Assembly (NCBI GenBank): GCA_964235605.1
Contig: CAXSCR010000001.1
Span: forward strand, 186,001-250,000
Source: DATCRE01 sp964235605
GTDB taxonomy: Bacteria > Bacteroidota > Bacteroidia > Cytophagales > Cyclobacteriaceae
Direction: 5' to 3'
DNA length: 64,000 bases
This document shows positions 15,043 through 24,182 of the stretch, piece after piece. Within the stretch, counting starts at the first letter, position 1. Each line of letters starts with the position of its first letter. The position numbers were made by a program, and so were the translations under genes. Under the pieces are notes generated by a model. The model searched no databases, was not told the origin of the DNA, and saw only the letters and a program-made list of their open reading frames with translations.

Positions 15043-16290
15043 ATGGTAGACGCAATTACATCGAGTAACGATGCAATCTTATTAGAGAACAAGTATGGAG
15101 CGCATAATTATCATCCGCTACCAGTTGTTTTAAGTAAAGGGGCAGGTGTTTTTTTATGGGATGTAGAAGGAACGCGCTATTATGATTTTCTCTCTGCATA
15201 CAGCGCGGTAAATCAAGGGCACTGTCATCCGCGAATTATTCATGCATTAATAGCGCAAGCAAAAGAACTTACGCTTACTTCACGTGCTTTTTATAACGAC
15301 AAGTTGGGTGTTACGGAAAAATATATTTGTGACACTTTTGGCTACAACAAGGTTTTATTTATGAATAGTGGCGCGGAGGCAAATGAAACGGCTATTAAAC
15401 TTGCTCGCAAATGGGGCTACACTAAAAAAGGTATCCCCGATAACCAAGCCATTATAATAGTTGCTAAACAAAATTTTCATGGACGTACAACCACCATAAT
15501 ATCAGCATCAACTGATCCTGAATCAAGAAGGGGTTTCGGTCCATTTATGCCGGGCTTTGAGACTGTGGACTATAATAATATTGCTGCTTTAGAGAAAGCT
15601 TTAGCCAATCCCCATGTTTGTGGTTTCTTAGTTGAACCAATACAAGGTGAAGCGGGTGTTTTTGTTCCAACAGATGGTTATTTAAAAGCAGCTGAAGAAA
15701 TATGTCGCCAACATAATGTGCTTCTCATGATGGATGAGATTCAAACGGGTCTTGCACGAACTGGGAGAATGCTTGCCTCCGATCATGAAGACGTGCGACC
15801 TGATCTACTCATTCTTGGTAAAGCACTTTCGGGAGGTGTGCTGCCTATTTCAGCAGTGTTGGCAGATGATGATGTTATGTTGGTTATCAAACCCGGTGAG
15901 CACGGTTCTACCTTCGGGGGAAATCCACTTGCAGCAGCGGTTTGTTTAGAAGCAGTACAAGTATTAAAAGATGAAAAGCTCTCAGATAATGCCCACAAGC
16001 TTGGGATAATTTTCCGGGAACGCATGCAATTACTTACAAAAAAGACCAACCTTATCTCATTGGTGCGCGGTAAGGGATTGCTCAATGCCATCGTTGTTAA
16101 TGATACGCCCGAAAGTAAAACGGCATGGAATATTTGTTTGGCATTTATGAATAATGGTTTATTAGCAAAATCTACTCATGGAAACATTATTCGACTAGCG
16201 CCACCTTTAGTAATAACAGAAGACCAGATTCAGGAGTGTTGTGATATTATTGAGCGGTGTATATTAGGCATGGGGCCGGTTAGGCATTAG
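15043..16290 (+). CDS. rocD: Ornithine aminotransferase
   Basis: 415 residues, class III PLP aminotransferase. Key parts are NSGAEANETAIKLARKW (108-124), the PLP-contacting Asp231 in MMDEIQTGLARTG, the Schiff-base Lys260 in LLILGKALSGG, and EHGSTFGGNPLA. It interconverts ornithine and 2-oxoglutarate with glutamate-semialdehyde and glutamate. The N-terminal KYGAHNYHPLPVVLSKG is characteristic of ornithine aminotransferases within the class. The last codons (LGMGPVRH and stop) fall within the GGCATTGGGG-type word repeat, so the natural C-terminus appears to have been rewritten by the repeat. The gene stands alone. Confidence 0.93.
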   Translation: MVDAITSSNDAILLENKYGAHNYHPLPVVLSKGAGVFLWDVEGTRYYDFLSAYSAVNQGHCHPRIIHALIAQAKELTLTSRAFYNDKLGVTEKYICDTFGYNKVLFMNSGAEANETAIKLARKWGYTKKGIPDNQAIIIVAKQNFHGRTTTIISASTDPESRRGFGPFMPGFETVDYNNIAALEKALANPHVCGFLVEPIQGEAGVFVPTDGYLKAAEEICRQHNVLLMMDEIQTGLARTGRMLASDHEDVRPDLLILGKALSGGVLPISAVLADDDVMLVIKPGEHGSTFGGNPLAAAVCLEAVQVLKDEKLSDNAHKLGIIFRERMQLLTKKTNLISLVRGKGLLNAIVVNDTPESKTAWNICLAFMNNGLLAKSTHGNIIRLAPPLVITEDQIQECCDIIERCILGMGPVRH

Positions 16291-16318
16291 GCACTGGGCA
16301 TTGGGGACTGGGCATTTA
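16269..16318 (+). repeat. Word repeat GGCATTAGGCACTGGGCATT
   Basis: Reiterations of GGCATT/GGCACTGG/GGGGACTGG begin inside the last codons of rocD and continue past its stop. The same word family occurs at 22537-22622 and, in reverse orientation, at 63700-63755. Confidence 0.75.
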
Positions 16319-16420
16319 GAGTTAAGCCGAATATGGTGCTATGATTTGATAATACGCTGCTATTCTGGATTGACGTTTCGTCTCTTTTAAATCTTACTTC
16401 TTGAATTATGTCCGATACTC

Positions 16421-16470
16421 CCGTACCTCGTTCTTCGTACCTCGTACCTCGTACCTCGTACCTCGTACTT
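16421..16470 (+). repeat. Tandem repeat of the 7-mer CTCGTAC
   Basis: At least four exact CTCGTAC units plus degenerate flanking ones, ending 15 bp before the 3' end of the minus-strand HAD gene. The same words appear at 30334-30422 as an inverted pair. Confidence 0.85.
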
Positions 16471-16484
16471 AATTAAAGATGGCA

Positions 16485-17120
16485 TTAAACTTTAACTTCT
16501 GAAAGCGATATGCCTAATTTCTTCATTTCAATTTGTAATTTTTCCGGCGTATAGAATTGAATAACATGTAACCCTATTTTTTTTGCTGCTTCAATATTTT
16601 TGCTGTTGTCATCAATGAATAGAGCCTTGGCGGGATTAATTGAATACCTGCTTAAAAGCGTATTATAAATTTCAGGATATGGTTTTCTTGTTTTCTCTAC
16701 GCCTGATACCACTATGCCTTTGAACCAATGTAGAAATTCAAAGTTATCAAGTGCCCACGGAAAAGTTTCACTCGACCAATTGGTGAGTGCGTATAAATTA
16801 TAATTTAAACTGTCTTTTAGATTCTTTACAATATCAACTGTTCCATGCACAGGTCCTAAAATTGTTTCTGTCCATCTGCCATACCATGCTTGTATAGGCA
16901 CTGCGTACTCCGGATGTTTTTCAAGGAGCGTTAGCGTAGCTTCTTCAAATGACCTACCGCCGTCTTGTTCGTCATTCCATTCTGAAGTACAAATGTTTTC
17001 CAGAAACCAGGTAATTTCGTCTTCTGTTTTAAATATTTTGCGATAGAGATAACGTGGATTCCAATCGATAAGCACACCACCAAGATCAAAGATAATGGTG
17101 TCGATTTCTTGGTTATTCAT
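16485..17120 (-). CDS. HAD family hydrolase
   Basis: 211 residues with the HAD motifs in order: motif I IIFDLGGVLIDW (nucleophile Asp12; the second acid position is Gly, as in the YihX/epoxide-hydrolase-like branch), motif II LTNWS, a Lys in the SGVEKTRKPYPEIY segment, and motif IV ALFIDDNSKNIEAAKKIG. The helical cap lies between motifs I and II. Such enzymes usually dephosphorylate small sugar phosphates, for example glucose 1-phosphate, but the substrate is not readable here. It follows the GT9 gene on the same strand by 106 bp and may be separate from it. Confidence 0.85.
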   Translation of the reverse strand: MNNQEIDTIIFDLGGVLIDWNPRYLYRKIFKTEDEITWFLENICTSEWNDEQDGGRSFEEATLTLLEKHPEYAVPIQAWYGRWTETILGPVHGTVDIVKNLKDSLNYNLYALTNWSSETFPWALDNFEFLHWFKGIVVSGVEKTRKPYPEIYNTLLSRYSINPAKALFIDDNSKNIEAAKKIGLHVIQFYTPEKLQIEMKKLGISLSEVKV

Positions 17121-17226
17121 AACGTAGATGGGAAAATAGGATTGAAAATATAAGATAGTTGATTTAAGCTATGTAATGTATTAACATGCTTTAAAAACGC
17201 TCCGAATTTTAAAAAAGTTTTACCTG

Positions 17227-18282
17227 TTAACGAAGCGCATCGTCAATGCGTAAAACGAGCTGTTCAGGTTTAATCCAAGTTACGCAGGCAAAATCACCAC
17301 GGTAGCAACGCTCCCTTCCATAGACAGAACATGGTCGGCATGGTAACTCTTCACGACTAATCTGAACCATTGTATTACGATCACCTTTAAAAGGACCAAA
17401 ACCAACATCGGCATGTGTGCCTCCCCAAATTGAAATTACTTTTACACCTGCTAAAGATGCAATGTGCATGTTTGCTGAATCAAGACACAACATCACATCA
17501 AGGTGTTTCATTAAAGCTATCTCTTGCCGTAATTTTAATTGGCCAGCAATCACTTCAACATTGTCAGGAAACTGCTTCCTTATATTTTCAAAATATGCCA
17601 TTTCTTTTTCGCCATCACCAAACATAAAAAACTTGACGTCGCTTTTTGCCAATACTTGTCTTATCAGATCTGGATAATATTCTAAAGGCCAAATTTTAGA
17701 TTTGTGTTTGGCAAAAGGCGCAAGGCCAATCCACTTTCTGCTATCGAGGTTTTTCTTGTAAGAAAACCAGCCTGATGCATTTTGAATCATGTCACTAAGC
17801 GCAATGAAAGGAGGTTCACCCACTGAAAATTTAAATCCTGCTTTCTCAAAAGCCAATCTATAACGTTCTATTGTGTGAATAAGTGGTGTAGTTATTTTAT
17901 GGTTCTTTCTAGAAAACGCCTCTTTATCTTTCCTTCCTTTATTAAAGACCACCACGGGCGTGCCGAAAAGTTTAAAGAAAATTCTTAGTATGAGAGTGCG
18001 GATGTGATCATGCATATCCATTACTACTTCATACTCACCCTTGCGCATTAGTTTTCGAAATAGATCACGAATACCAAAGAAACCAGTATAGGTATAATCT
18101 ACATCCGCGGGAAATACATTGACACGCTCCATATCATAAAAGAATGGTGCATACTTGGGCCGGGTTACAACGGTAACTTCAACATCAGGAAAGTTTTCAG
18201 TTAAAGCCTTAACAACCGGAACAAGAAGAACAACATCGCCCATGGCGGAAAAACGCAGTACCAGTATTTTTTTTAAAGTCAC
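17227..18282 (-). CDS. Glycosyltransferase family 9 (heptosyltransferase-like)
   Basis: 351 residues with the GT-B fold typical of GT9: an opening ILVLRFSAMGDVVLLVPVV, GLAPFAKHKSKIWPLEYYPDL at the start of the C-terminal domain, and CLDSANMHIASLAGVKVISIWGGTH for nucleotide-sugar binding. A C-terminal Cys cluster (PCRPC, then RCYRGDFAC) is common in Bacteroidota members. It probably adds a heptose or related sugar to the LPS core. It starts 22 bp after the DUF4254 gene ends, and this pairing recurs in Bacteroidota, which supports a shared envelope-glycan role. Confidence 0.88.
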   Translation of the reverse strand: MTLKKILVLRFSAMGDVVLLVPVVKALTENFPDVEVTVVTRPKYAPFFYDMERVNVFPADVDYTYTGFFGIRDLFRKLMRKGEYEVVMDMHDHIRTLILRIFFKLFGTPVVVFNKGRKDKEAFSRKNHKITTPLIHTIERYRLAFEKAGFKFSVGEPPFIALSDMIQNASGWFSYKKNLDSRKWIGLAPFAKHKSKIWPLEYYPDLIRQVLAKSDVKFFMFGDGEKEMAYFENIRKQFPDNVEVIAGQLKLRQEIALMKHLDVMLCLDSANMHIASLAGVKVISIWGGTHADVGFGPFKGDRNTMVQISREELPCRPCSVYGRERCYRGDFACVTWIKPEQLVLRIDDALR

Positions 18283-18304
18283 AATGATGGATTTTAGAAG
18301 TTAA

Positions 18305-18925
18305 TTAAAAGGGGCTTGTTTTTTTTGCATATAAAACCGGGTTGAGAGATGCATCGTTATACATTTTCATTTGCCGGTAAACTTTAAACCTTCTGCTACC
18401 ATTACTAATATCCTCTATTAATTCATCAAAAGCCAGTTGCATATCTGTTTTTTGTTCAAGGAGGATGTCTAACTTAATTTTGCATTTCATAAAATGCTCT
18501 GCATCTGCATCTTTACGTGTGGTCTGCTCTTCCATGTGATAAATTTTCAGCATTAAAATACTCATTCTATCAAGTAACCAAGCTGGTGTTTCTGAATTAA
18601 TGCGTGTATTCGGTTTTGGAACAACTGTCTTGAATTGTGTTAAAAAATAATCATCTGTCTTCTCGACCATATCAGTACGGTCTTGATTCGATTTATCGAT
18701 TCTTCTTTTAATTTGTACAGCTTCCGTGGGGTTTATATCCGGTAGCCTGATGATATCTTCTAAATGCCACTGCACCGTATCGATCCAATTTTTGTGATAA
18801 AGTAATGCATCAAAGCTTCCTATGGAAAATGGATTAGCTATGGGTGTATCAACATTATCTTTTTTGTGATAGTCGTCAATACTTTTCTGGAATATCTTAT
18901 AGCAGTCGTTAGCCGATAACATCAT
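18305..18925 (-). CDS. DUF4254 domain protein
   Basis: 206 residues, mostly helical, covering the whole DUF4254 domain: FDALLYHKNWIDTVQWHLED, then RRIDKSNQDRTDMVEKTDDY, and the C-terminal EDISNGSRRFKVYRQMKMYN. No signal peptide or membrane segment is present. Function is unknown. It is the first gene of a likely operon with the GT9 glycosyltransferase (22 bp), so an accessory role in LPS core assembly is inferred from context. The upstream region is the 622-bp spacer shared with hemB. Confidence 0.85.
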   Translation of the reverse strand: MMLSANDCYKIFQKSIDDYHKKDNVDTPIANPFSIGSFDALLYHKNWIDTVQWHLEDIIRLPDINPTEAVQIKRRIDKSNQDRTDMVEKTDDYFLTQFKTVVPKPNTRINSETPAWLLDRMSILMLKIYHMEEQTTRKDADAEHFMKCKIKLDILLEQKTDMQLAFDELIEDISNGSRRFKVYRQMKMYNDASLNPVLYAKKTSPF

Positions 18926-19080
18926 TAAAATTAATTAAGCTGTAATTTAATTAAAATGCGTAATCTTTAAGTCTATGTGCAATACCGTAATATCATGACC
19001 ATCCTTCTGCTAACTCTAAAATGAGATCGCATTATGACAGCATCTAACTGCTACGGTTGTCGTCGTATGCATTGTACTTC

Positions 19081-19316
19081 AAAATCGCTTTTAAAAAATG
19101 ATAGTTGATTTAAGATTGGTTTTTATACTAACTGAAGAATCCTTCTCATGATTGTTTTAGGAAAGGTGTTTGTTTTACTGAAACGCTAACCATTTTAATA
19201 ATGCTTTATGAATTGGATTGATAGAATACAAATCCTTAACATGCGCCCGGCATGTGAGTTACCTGCATTAAACTTTAAAAAATCGAGCTAGCAGCTCAAA
19301 GCTAGCAGCCAGAAGC
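19081..19316 (+). repeat. Dispersed repeat element, copy A
   Basis: About 236 bp matching 24269-24592 in the same orientation. Shared blocks include AATGATAGTTGATT, CTTCTCATGAT, GTTTTAGGAAAGGTGT, TGTTTTACTG, TAATAATGCTT, CTTAACATG, GGCATGTGAG-like and ATCGAGCTAGCAGCTCAAAG. Copy A lacks about 80 bp found in the middle of copy B. It lies upstream of hemB. Confidence 0.85.
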
Positions 19317-19522
19317 TAAGTGATTTGGTTGAAATCTTAAAATGGGTGAATTTATAAGCGTGAACAAAAGCCACCAGATTCATACTGATGAACAGCCAAA
19401 TAGTTCTCTTAAAATATTTATTAAAAGTCATGATCTACATCGTTTGAAATGAATAATCAGGCTTAAACATATTTGCGCTGAAATATAGAATTTGAATGCG
19501 CATTTTTTTAACGAGTAAGCAC

Positions 19523-19530
19523 TAACTTTG
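19523..19530 (+). promoter_or_regulatory. -7 element TAACTTTG for hemB
   Basis: A perfect TAnnTTTG match 17 bp before the hemB ATG, predicting a leader of about a dozen bases. Confidence 0.6.
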
Positions 19531-19547
19531 GCCTCTTCAATAAAGCC

Positions 19548-20534
19548 ATGCCTTCTATAAATATACCGCGTAGACCAAGACGAAATCGCAAGAGTGAAGC
19601 CATTAGGGCTATTGTGGAGGAAACAAGAGTTACTGCTGATGATCTTATTTTTCCATTGTTTCTAATTGAAGGTAACAACCAGAAATCAGAAGTAAGTTCC
19701 ATGCCTGGAATTTTCAGGCTGTCGGCAGATTTAATGCTCAAGGAAATTGAAGGCTGTCTAAAACTAGGCATACGTGCTTTCGATATTTTCCCTGCGGTAG
19801 AGGATTTTCACAAAGACCGAACGGCCACCAAAAGTTACGATGCCAATTTTTTTTACTTGCGCACCTTACGGGATATAAAAAAACAATTTCCTGAAGCTTG
19901 TATTATGACCGATGTTGCCATGGATCCCTACAGTTCAGATGGACACGATGGACTGGTAAAGGATGGCGTAATTCTTAATGATGAAACATTAGAAATTCTT
20001 GGCAAGATGGCCTTAGCTCAAGCTGAAACAGGCATCGATATAATTGGTCCTTCAGACATGATGGATGGACGGGTAGGATACTTGCGAAAGGTCTTGGATG
20101 AAAATGGTTTTTATGATGTGTCGATTATGAGTTACACGGCCAAGTATGCAAGTGGATTTTATAATCCTTTTAGGGATGCCTTAGACTCAGCACCGAAATT
20201 TGGTGATAAGAAAACCTATCAAATGAATCCGGCGAATAGAACAGAAGCGCTTATTGAAGCGCAACTTGATACAGCGGAAGGGGCAGACTTTTTAATGGTA
20301 AAACCCGCGCTAGCTTATTTAGATATTATTCGCTTGTTAAAAGATAATGCTCATTTACCTATCGCCGCTTACAATGTGAGTGGTGAATATGCTATGATAA
20401 AAGCGGCTGCACAAAAGGGATGGCTTGATGGTGAGCGTGTAATGAAAGAAACGTTGCTGAGTATAAAACGTGCTGGGGCAGATGTAATACTTACCTACTT
20501 TGCTAAGGAATTTGCAACAACATTAAACCATTAA
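19548..20534 (+). CDS. hemB: Porphobilinogen synthase (delta-aminolevulinate dehydratase)
   Basis: 328 residues. The two active-site lysines are Lys199 (MSYTAKYASGFY) and Lys252 (LMVKPALAYLD). The residues that form the Cys-rich catalytic zinc site in other HemB proteins read TDVAMDPYSSDGHDG here, with Ala and Asp in place of Cys, as expected for a zinc-independent, magnesium-type enzyme. It joins two aminolevulinate molecules to make porphobilinogen in heme synthesis. The histidine kinase gene begins three bases after the stop, so the two are almost certainly co-transcribed. Confidence 0.95.
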   Translation: MPSINIPRRPRRNRKSEAIRAIVEETRVTADDLIFPLFLIEGNNQKSEVSSMPGIFRLSADLMLKEIEGCLKLGIRAFDIFPAVEDFHKDRTATKSYDANFFYLRTLRDIKKQFPEACIMTDVAMDPYSSDGHDGLVKDGVILNDETLEILGKMALAQAETGIDIIGPSDMMDGRVGYLRKVLDENGFYDVSIMSYTAKYASGFYNPFRDALDSAPKFGDKKTYQMNPANRTEALIEAQLDTAEGADFLMVKPALAYLDIIRLLKDNAHLPIAAYNVSGEYAMIKAAAQKGWLDGERVMKETLLSIKRAGADVILTYFAKEFATTLNH

Positions 20535-20537
20535 GTA

Positions 20538-22538
20538 TTGTCTAGATACTTTATCATATTATTTTTCATCCTGATCTATGGAGGCGGTTTCTCGCAATCT
20601 GTAGTGTTAAAAGAGTCTGGGCATGCTTTTGTAAAAGGGCGTATACAGTATTGGCGAGATCACTCCGATACACTCACCATAGATGAAGTAAAAAGATTAA
20701 AGTTACGTCAGCTTGATCCACGTAAGTCACCCAATTTCGGGTTCGATCAAGCAACCTATTGGTTTAAGATTAATGTGAATAATCAATCACCTGAACGTGA
20801 CTGGCTACTCGAAGTAAGTTATGCGCCGTTAGATCAGATCGATTTCTTTTTGCAACCAGATTCTGGGTCTGTCTTTACACATAAAGTTTCTGGCGATATG
20901 TTTCCCATTAGCATACGTGATATTCCACACCGACATTCTGTTTTTACATTTAGTATTCTGCCAGGAAAAAGTAAGATTATCTATCTCCGCGTTAAGTCAA
21001 CTTCTTCCTTACAAATACCCATACACCTTTGGCATAATAATGCTTTTATATGGATGTCTTTTAAAGTTCAAATCTTGAATGGACTTTTCTATGGCGCTAT
21101 GTTAATTATGGTGCTGTACCAGCTGTTTTTGTTTTTCTTTGTAAGAGATAAAATCACATTTTATTATGTATTAACACTTTTGTCGATGGCGAACATTGTA
21201 TCCTTTTTTCAGGGGTACAACTTCTTATACCTGTATCCGGGTTATCCCATGCTCAATGATTTCTTCGCTGTGTTCAGTGGGCCTCTCTTTGTGCTGTTCT
21301 CCACTTTATTAACACATGCCTTTTTGAAATTAAGAAACTTCAGCCGTTGGTTAGATGATTTACTGATGGTAAACATGGTGCTTAACCTTTTGGCAACCGT
21401 CGTCATGGTTATATTTTTCAGAGGTGTATCCTATAAGTATCTGCATTATTTTATACTCGTGCATTGTGTGGTGGTATTATTTAGTGCAGGTTATTGCCTA
21501 TATAAGAAATACAGACCAGCACTATATTATTTACTGGCATGGATAACCTTACTCACTGCCACAGGTGTTTTTACACTAAGTAATTTAGGTTTAGTACCTG
21601 GTTATATGAGTACCAATTATATCGGCGTAATGTTAGGATGCATTTTGCAGATGTTGTTTATCTCGTTTGCATTGGGCGAGCGATGGAATATTTTGATTAA
21701 GGAAAATGAAAAAGCAAAGGAATCAGAATTTAAACGCGGTCTTGAAGAAAATGAAAGACTGGAACGTGAAGTAAAACTTCGTACGCAAGAAATTCAATTA
21801 CAAAAAGATAAACTTGAGGAAGCACATAGAATAAAGGACAAACTTTTTTCAGTAGTTTCTCACGATATTAAATCTCCACTTAACTCCCTTAAGCTTGCCC
21901 TTACGTTGTCAAAAGCGGGCGATATTTCACCAGAAGAATTTAAGATGGTAACAGGTGGTCTTGAAAATCAATTGGGGAAAACAACAGAGTTCATTCAAAA
22001 CATGTTGCAATGGGCTAAGCTTCAATTAAACGGCGCTTCCTTTGATCCCACGCGTTTGGATCTGCAGTTAAAGCTTGAAGAAATTCTGGCTATGCTAAGT
22101 ATGGAAGTACAACAAAAAAAGATTCATGTAAATCTTGAGTTACCTAATGAGTTATTACTTGCCAATGCAGATCCAGTAATGATACGTTCTGTTTTTCGGA
22201 ATTTGTTAACCAATGCCATTAAGTTCACACCTATTAATGGAGCAATTACCATAAGTATCAAGAAAATTTCCGGCAAGCTGGTCATTTCAGTTTCCGATAC
22301 CGGTGTAGGGATTCCCGAATTAAACTATGCGCGTATGTTTACTTTAGAGAGCGTAACTACGTTGGGTACAGAACAAGAATCTGGTACTGGGTTAGGCCTC
22401 GTTTTATGCAAAGAGTTCGTGGAAAAAAATGGCGGCAGAATCTGGTTCGAAAGTTCGCCAGGGGAAGGTGCTACTTTTTATTTTACACTGTTAGAATTTC
22501 AGGAGGAAATCGTACAGCGTACGGTGGACGTATTATAG
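20538..22538 (+). CDS. 7TMR-DISM sensor histidine kinase
   Basis: 666 residues starting at a TTG three bases after hemB; no ATG is available near the signal peptide (MSRYFIILFFILIYGGGFSQ). An extracellular 7TMR-DISMED2-like beta domain (about 25-165) is followed by seven membrane helices (about 177-380), a coiled coil (385-430), HisKA with His442 (VVSHDIKSPLNS), and a HATPase with N559, DTGVGIP (587-593) and GTGLGL (616-621). It senses an extracytoplasmic signal and autophosphorylates. No response regulator is adjacent. Coupling to hemB suggests, but does not show, a link with heme or redox state. Confidence 0.9.
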   Translation: MSRYFIILFFILIYGGGFSQSVVLKESGHAFVKGRIQYWRDHSDTLTIDEVKRLKLRQLDPRKSPNFGFDQATYWFKINVNNQSPERDWLLEVSYAPLDQIDFFLQPDSGSVFTHKVSGDMFPISIRDIPHRHSVFTFSILPGKSKIIYLRVKSTSSLQIPIHLWHNNAFIWMSFKVQILNGLFYGAMLIMVLYQLFLFFFVRDKITFYYVLTLLSMANIVSFFQGYNFLYLYPGYPMLNDFFAVFSGPLFVLFSTLLTHAFLKLRNFSRWLDDLLMVNMVLNLLATVVMVIFFRGVSYKYLHYFILVHCVVVLFSAGYCLYKKYRPALYYLLAWITLLTATGVFTLSNLGLVPGYMSTNYIGVMLGCILQMLFISFALGERWNILIKENEKAKESEFKRGLEENERLEREVKLRTQEIQLQKDKLEEAHRIKDKLFSVVSHDIKSPLNSLKLALTLSKAGDISPEEFKMVTGGLENQLGKTTEFIQNMLQWAKLQLNGASFDPTRLDLQLKLEEILAMLSMEVQQKKIHVNLELPNELLLANADPVMIRSVFRNLLTNAIKFTPINGAITISIKKISGKLVISVSDTGVGIPELNYARMFTLESVTTLGTEQESGTGLGLVLCKEFVEKNGGRIWFESSPGEGATFYFTLLEFQEEIVQRTVDVL

Positions 22539-22622
22539 ACATTGGGGATTGGGGATTAAGGTACTTGGATAGAAACTGGCATTGGGATTAGGCACTGGGT
22601 ATTGTGATTAGCATTGGGGAGA
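22537..22622 (+). repeat. Word repeat ATTGGGGATTGGGGATT
   Basis: Reiterated ATTGGGGATT, GGCATTGGGATTAGGCACTGGG and similar words directly after the histidine kinase stop. Same family as at 16269-16318. Confidence 0.75.
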
Positions 22623-22813
22623 GAGCAAAATTTTTAGAGAGTAAAACAAGTGTTGAGGCTTTGGATACGTGTTGTTAGGGCAATTCATTCATCGTATTTG
22701 AGTAAGGATCTATTTCTAAGCGGAATAGATCCTTAACTGAAGTTAACAGCCCGAGTGATTTGCGCTTATAGAACAATTTTATAAAAGTGTTTTAACCAGT
22801 TGAGATTATCAAC

Positions 22814-23557
22814 TTAAACTAATCGTTTAGCAACTTCATCCCAATTCACAACGTTCCACCAGCTACTAACATAGTCAGCGCGTTTGTTTTGATATTTTAA
22901 ATAGTAAGCATGCTCCCACACATCCAGCGCTAACAGCGGCGTTCCTTTTAAATCTCCAACGTCCATTAACGGATTATCTTGATTTGGCGTTGAGCCAATT
23001 TTTAATTTCCCTTCATCATTTACAAGCCACGCCCAACCGGAACCGAAACGTGTAATGCCGGCTTGAGAAAACTGCTCTTTAAATTTATCAAAAGAACCAA
23101 ATGCACCGTTGATAGCCTCGGCAACTTTGCCTGTGGGCGCGCCTCCACCGGCGGGTTTCATTACTTGCCAAAAGAAGTTATGGTTCCACGCGCCACCTCC
23201 GTTGTTGCGGGCCTTAGCAGATAGTTTAGAAACATTTGAAAAGAAATCCTTTTCATTTCCGAAAGTGATTTTATCTGCAGCAATAGCTTCATTTACATTT
23301 TTAATATATGCTGTATGATGTTTCGTATAATGAATCTCCATTGTTAAAGCATCAATATGCGGCTCAAGTGCATTGTAAGCATAAGGTAATGCCACTTGCA
23401 TAAACTTTAAATCTTCTGATTTAGGTTGTAATTTTTCTGCATCTGCGTTAGACGCGATAGATGCATTTGCAGTATTAAAGATGAAGGGAATTCCTGCACC
23501 GGCCAAAGGAATTGTTTTTAATGCACGCTGTATAAATTTTCTTCTGGATGTTTTCAT
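22814..23557 (-). CDS. sod: Fe/Mn superoxide dismutase with a Tat-type signal
   Basis: 247 residues. The N-terminus has a twin-arginine motif, SRRKFIQ, followed by a hydrophobic segment ending at about residue 32 (NTANA), so the folded enzyme is probably exported by the Tat system. Metal ligands are His76 (LTMEIHYTKHH), His126 (AWNHNFFW), Asp212 and His216 (DVWEHAYYLKY). It converts superoxide to oxygen and peroxide. Cytosolic enzymes of this family lack the first 50 residues. Whether it uses Fe or Mn cannot be stated from these motifs alone. The gene is monocistronic, with a 275-bp spacer downstream. Confidence 0.93.
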   Translation of the reverse strand: MKTSRRKFIQRALKTIPLAGAGIPFIFNTANASIASNADAEKLQPKSEDLKFMQVALPYAYNALEPHIDALTMEIHYTKHHTAYIKNVNEAIAADKITFGNEKDFFSNVSKLSAKARNNGGGAWNHNFFWQVMKPAGGGAPTGKVAEAINGAFGSFDKFKEQFSQAGITRFGSGWAWLVNDEGKLKIGSTPNQDNPLMDVGDLKGTPLLALDVWEHAYYLKYQNKRADYVSSWWNVVNWDEVAKRLV

Positions 23558-23687
23558 AATGATATGTTTTAAATAAATGTTAAATGATCTTGCTAACTAA
23601 CTATAGAGCTTACTAGCTGCGCGGTGGTTGCTATATCAAATATACTCTGCTTATCTTATGATGATACTTGCGAACGTAATTATCATT

Positions 23688-24182
23688 CTAGAATTCGATT
23701 AATATTTGCCCTTTCTCCACGCTGTCTCCTTTTTTTATTTTTACTAAACGCACTACGCCTTCACCTGGCGATTTTATAATATTTTCCATTTTCATGGCTT
23801 CGAGAATGAGTAACGAATCACCAACTTTAACTACATCGCCAGCGTTTACTTTTAGATCAATAATCAAACCAGGCATAGGTGCTTTGATATTGTTCACTTT
23901 GCTTGTTGAGGTATTGTTAATACCCATTTTTTCTAAGAGCAAATCAAATTTATCTTTTACTGATACGGTATAAAGCCTGTTGTTGACTTTTATGGTAAAG
24001 GTCTTCGTAGACTTATCAGCTTTTACAATTTCTGCTCTGTAGCTTTTATCTTCACGCAAAATGTGAAAGTGTGTATCGCTGATCTCAGATAAATCCCAGA
24101 TAAAAGGTTTACCATTAACTTCTAAAGTCTCCCCTTCGCCTTTTATTTCGAATGTTTTGTTGTTTACTGTGGCTTTGTACAT
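23688..24182 (-). CDS. Biotin carboxyl carrier protein (biotinyl-domain protein)
   Basis: 164 residues. The last 70 form a biotinyl domain with the biotin-accepting Lys131 in LLILEAMKMENIIKSP and the usual PMPGLIIDLKVNAGDVVKVG hairpin partner. The N-terminal 80 residues form a small beta domain (VNNKTFEIKGEGETLEVNGK) seen in carrier subunits of acyl-CoA or oxaloacetate/pyruvate-type carboxylases of Bacteroidota. It carries carboxyl groups between a biotin carboxylase and a carboxyltransferase. Neither partner is next to it, so the parent enzyme (propionyl-CoA carboxylase is one option) is uncertain. Confidence 0.88.
   Translation of the reverse strand: MYKATVNNKTFEIKGEGETLEVNGKPFIWDLSEISDTHFHILREDKSYRAEIVKADKSTKTFTIKVNNRLYTVSVKDKFDLLLEKMGINNTSTSKVNNIKAPMPGLIIDLKVNAGDVVKVGDSLLILEAMKMENIIKSPGEGVVRLVKIKKGDSVEKGQILIEF

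Larger units (their letters stand above)
18926..19547. other. Long divergent spacer between the DUF4254 gene and hemB
   Basis: 622 bp without a gene. It contains copy A of the dispersed element (19081-19316) and the hemB -7 element (19523-19530). I saw no tRNA-like cloverleaf or transposase fragment. Confidence 0.7.

Noticed and set aside
16421..16470. CRISPR-like appearance of the CTCGTAC array
   Set aside because: The units are 7 bp with no spacers and no cas genes nearby.
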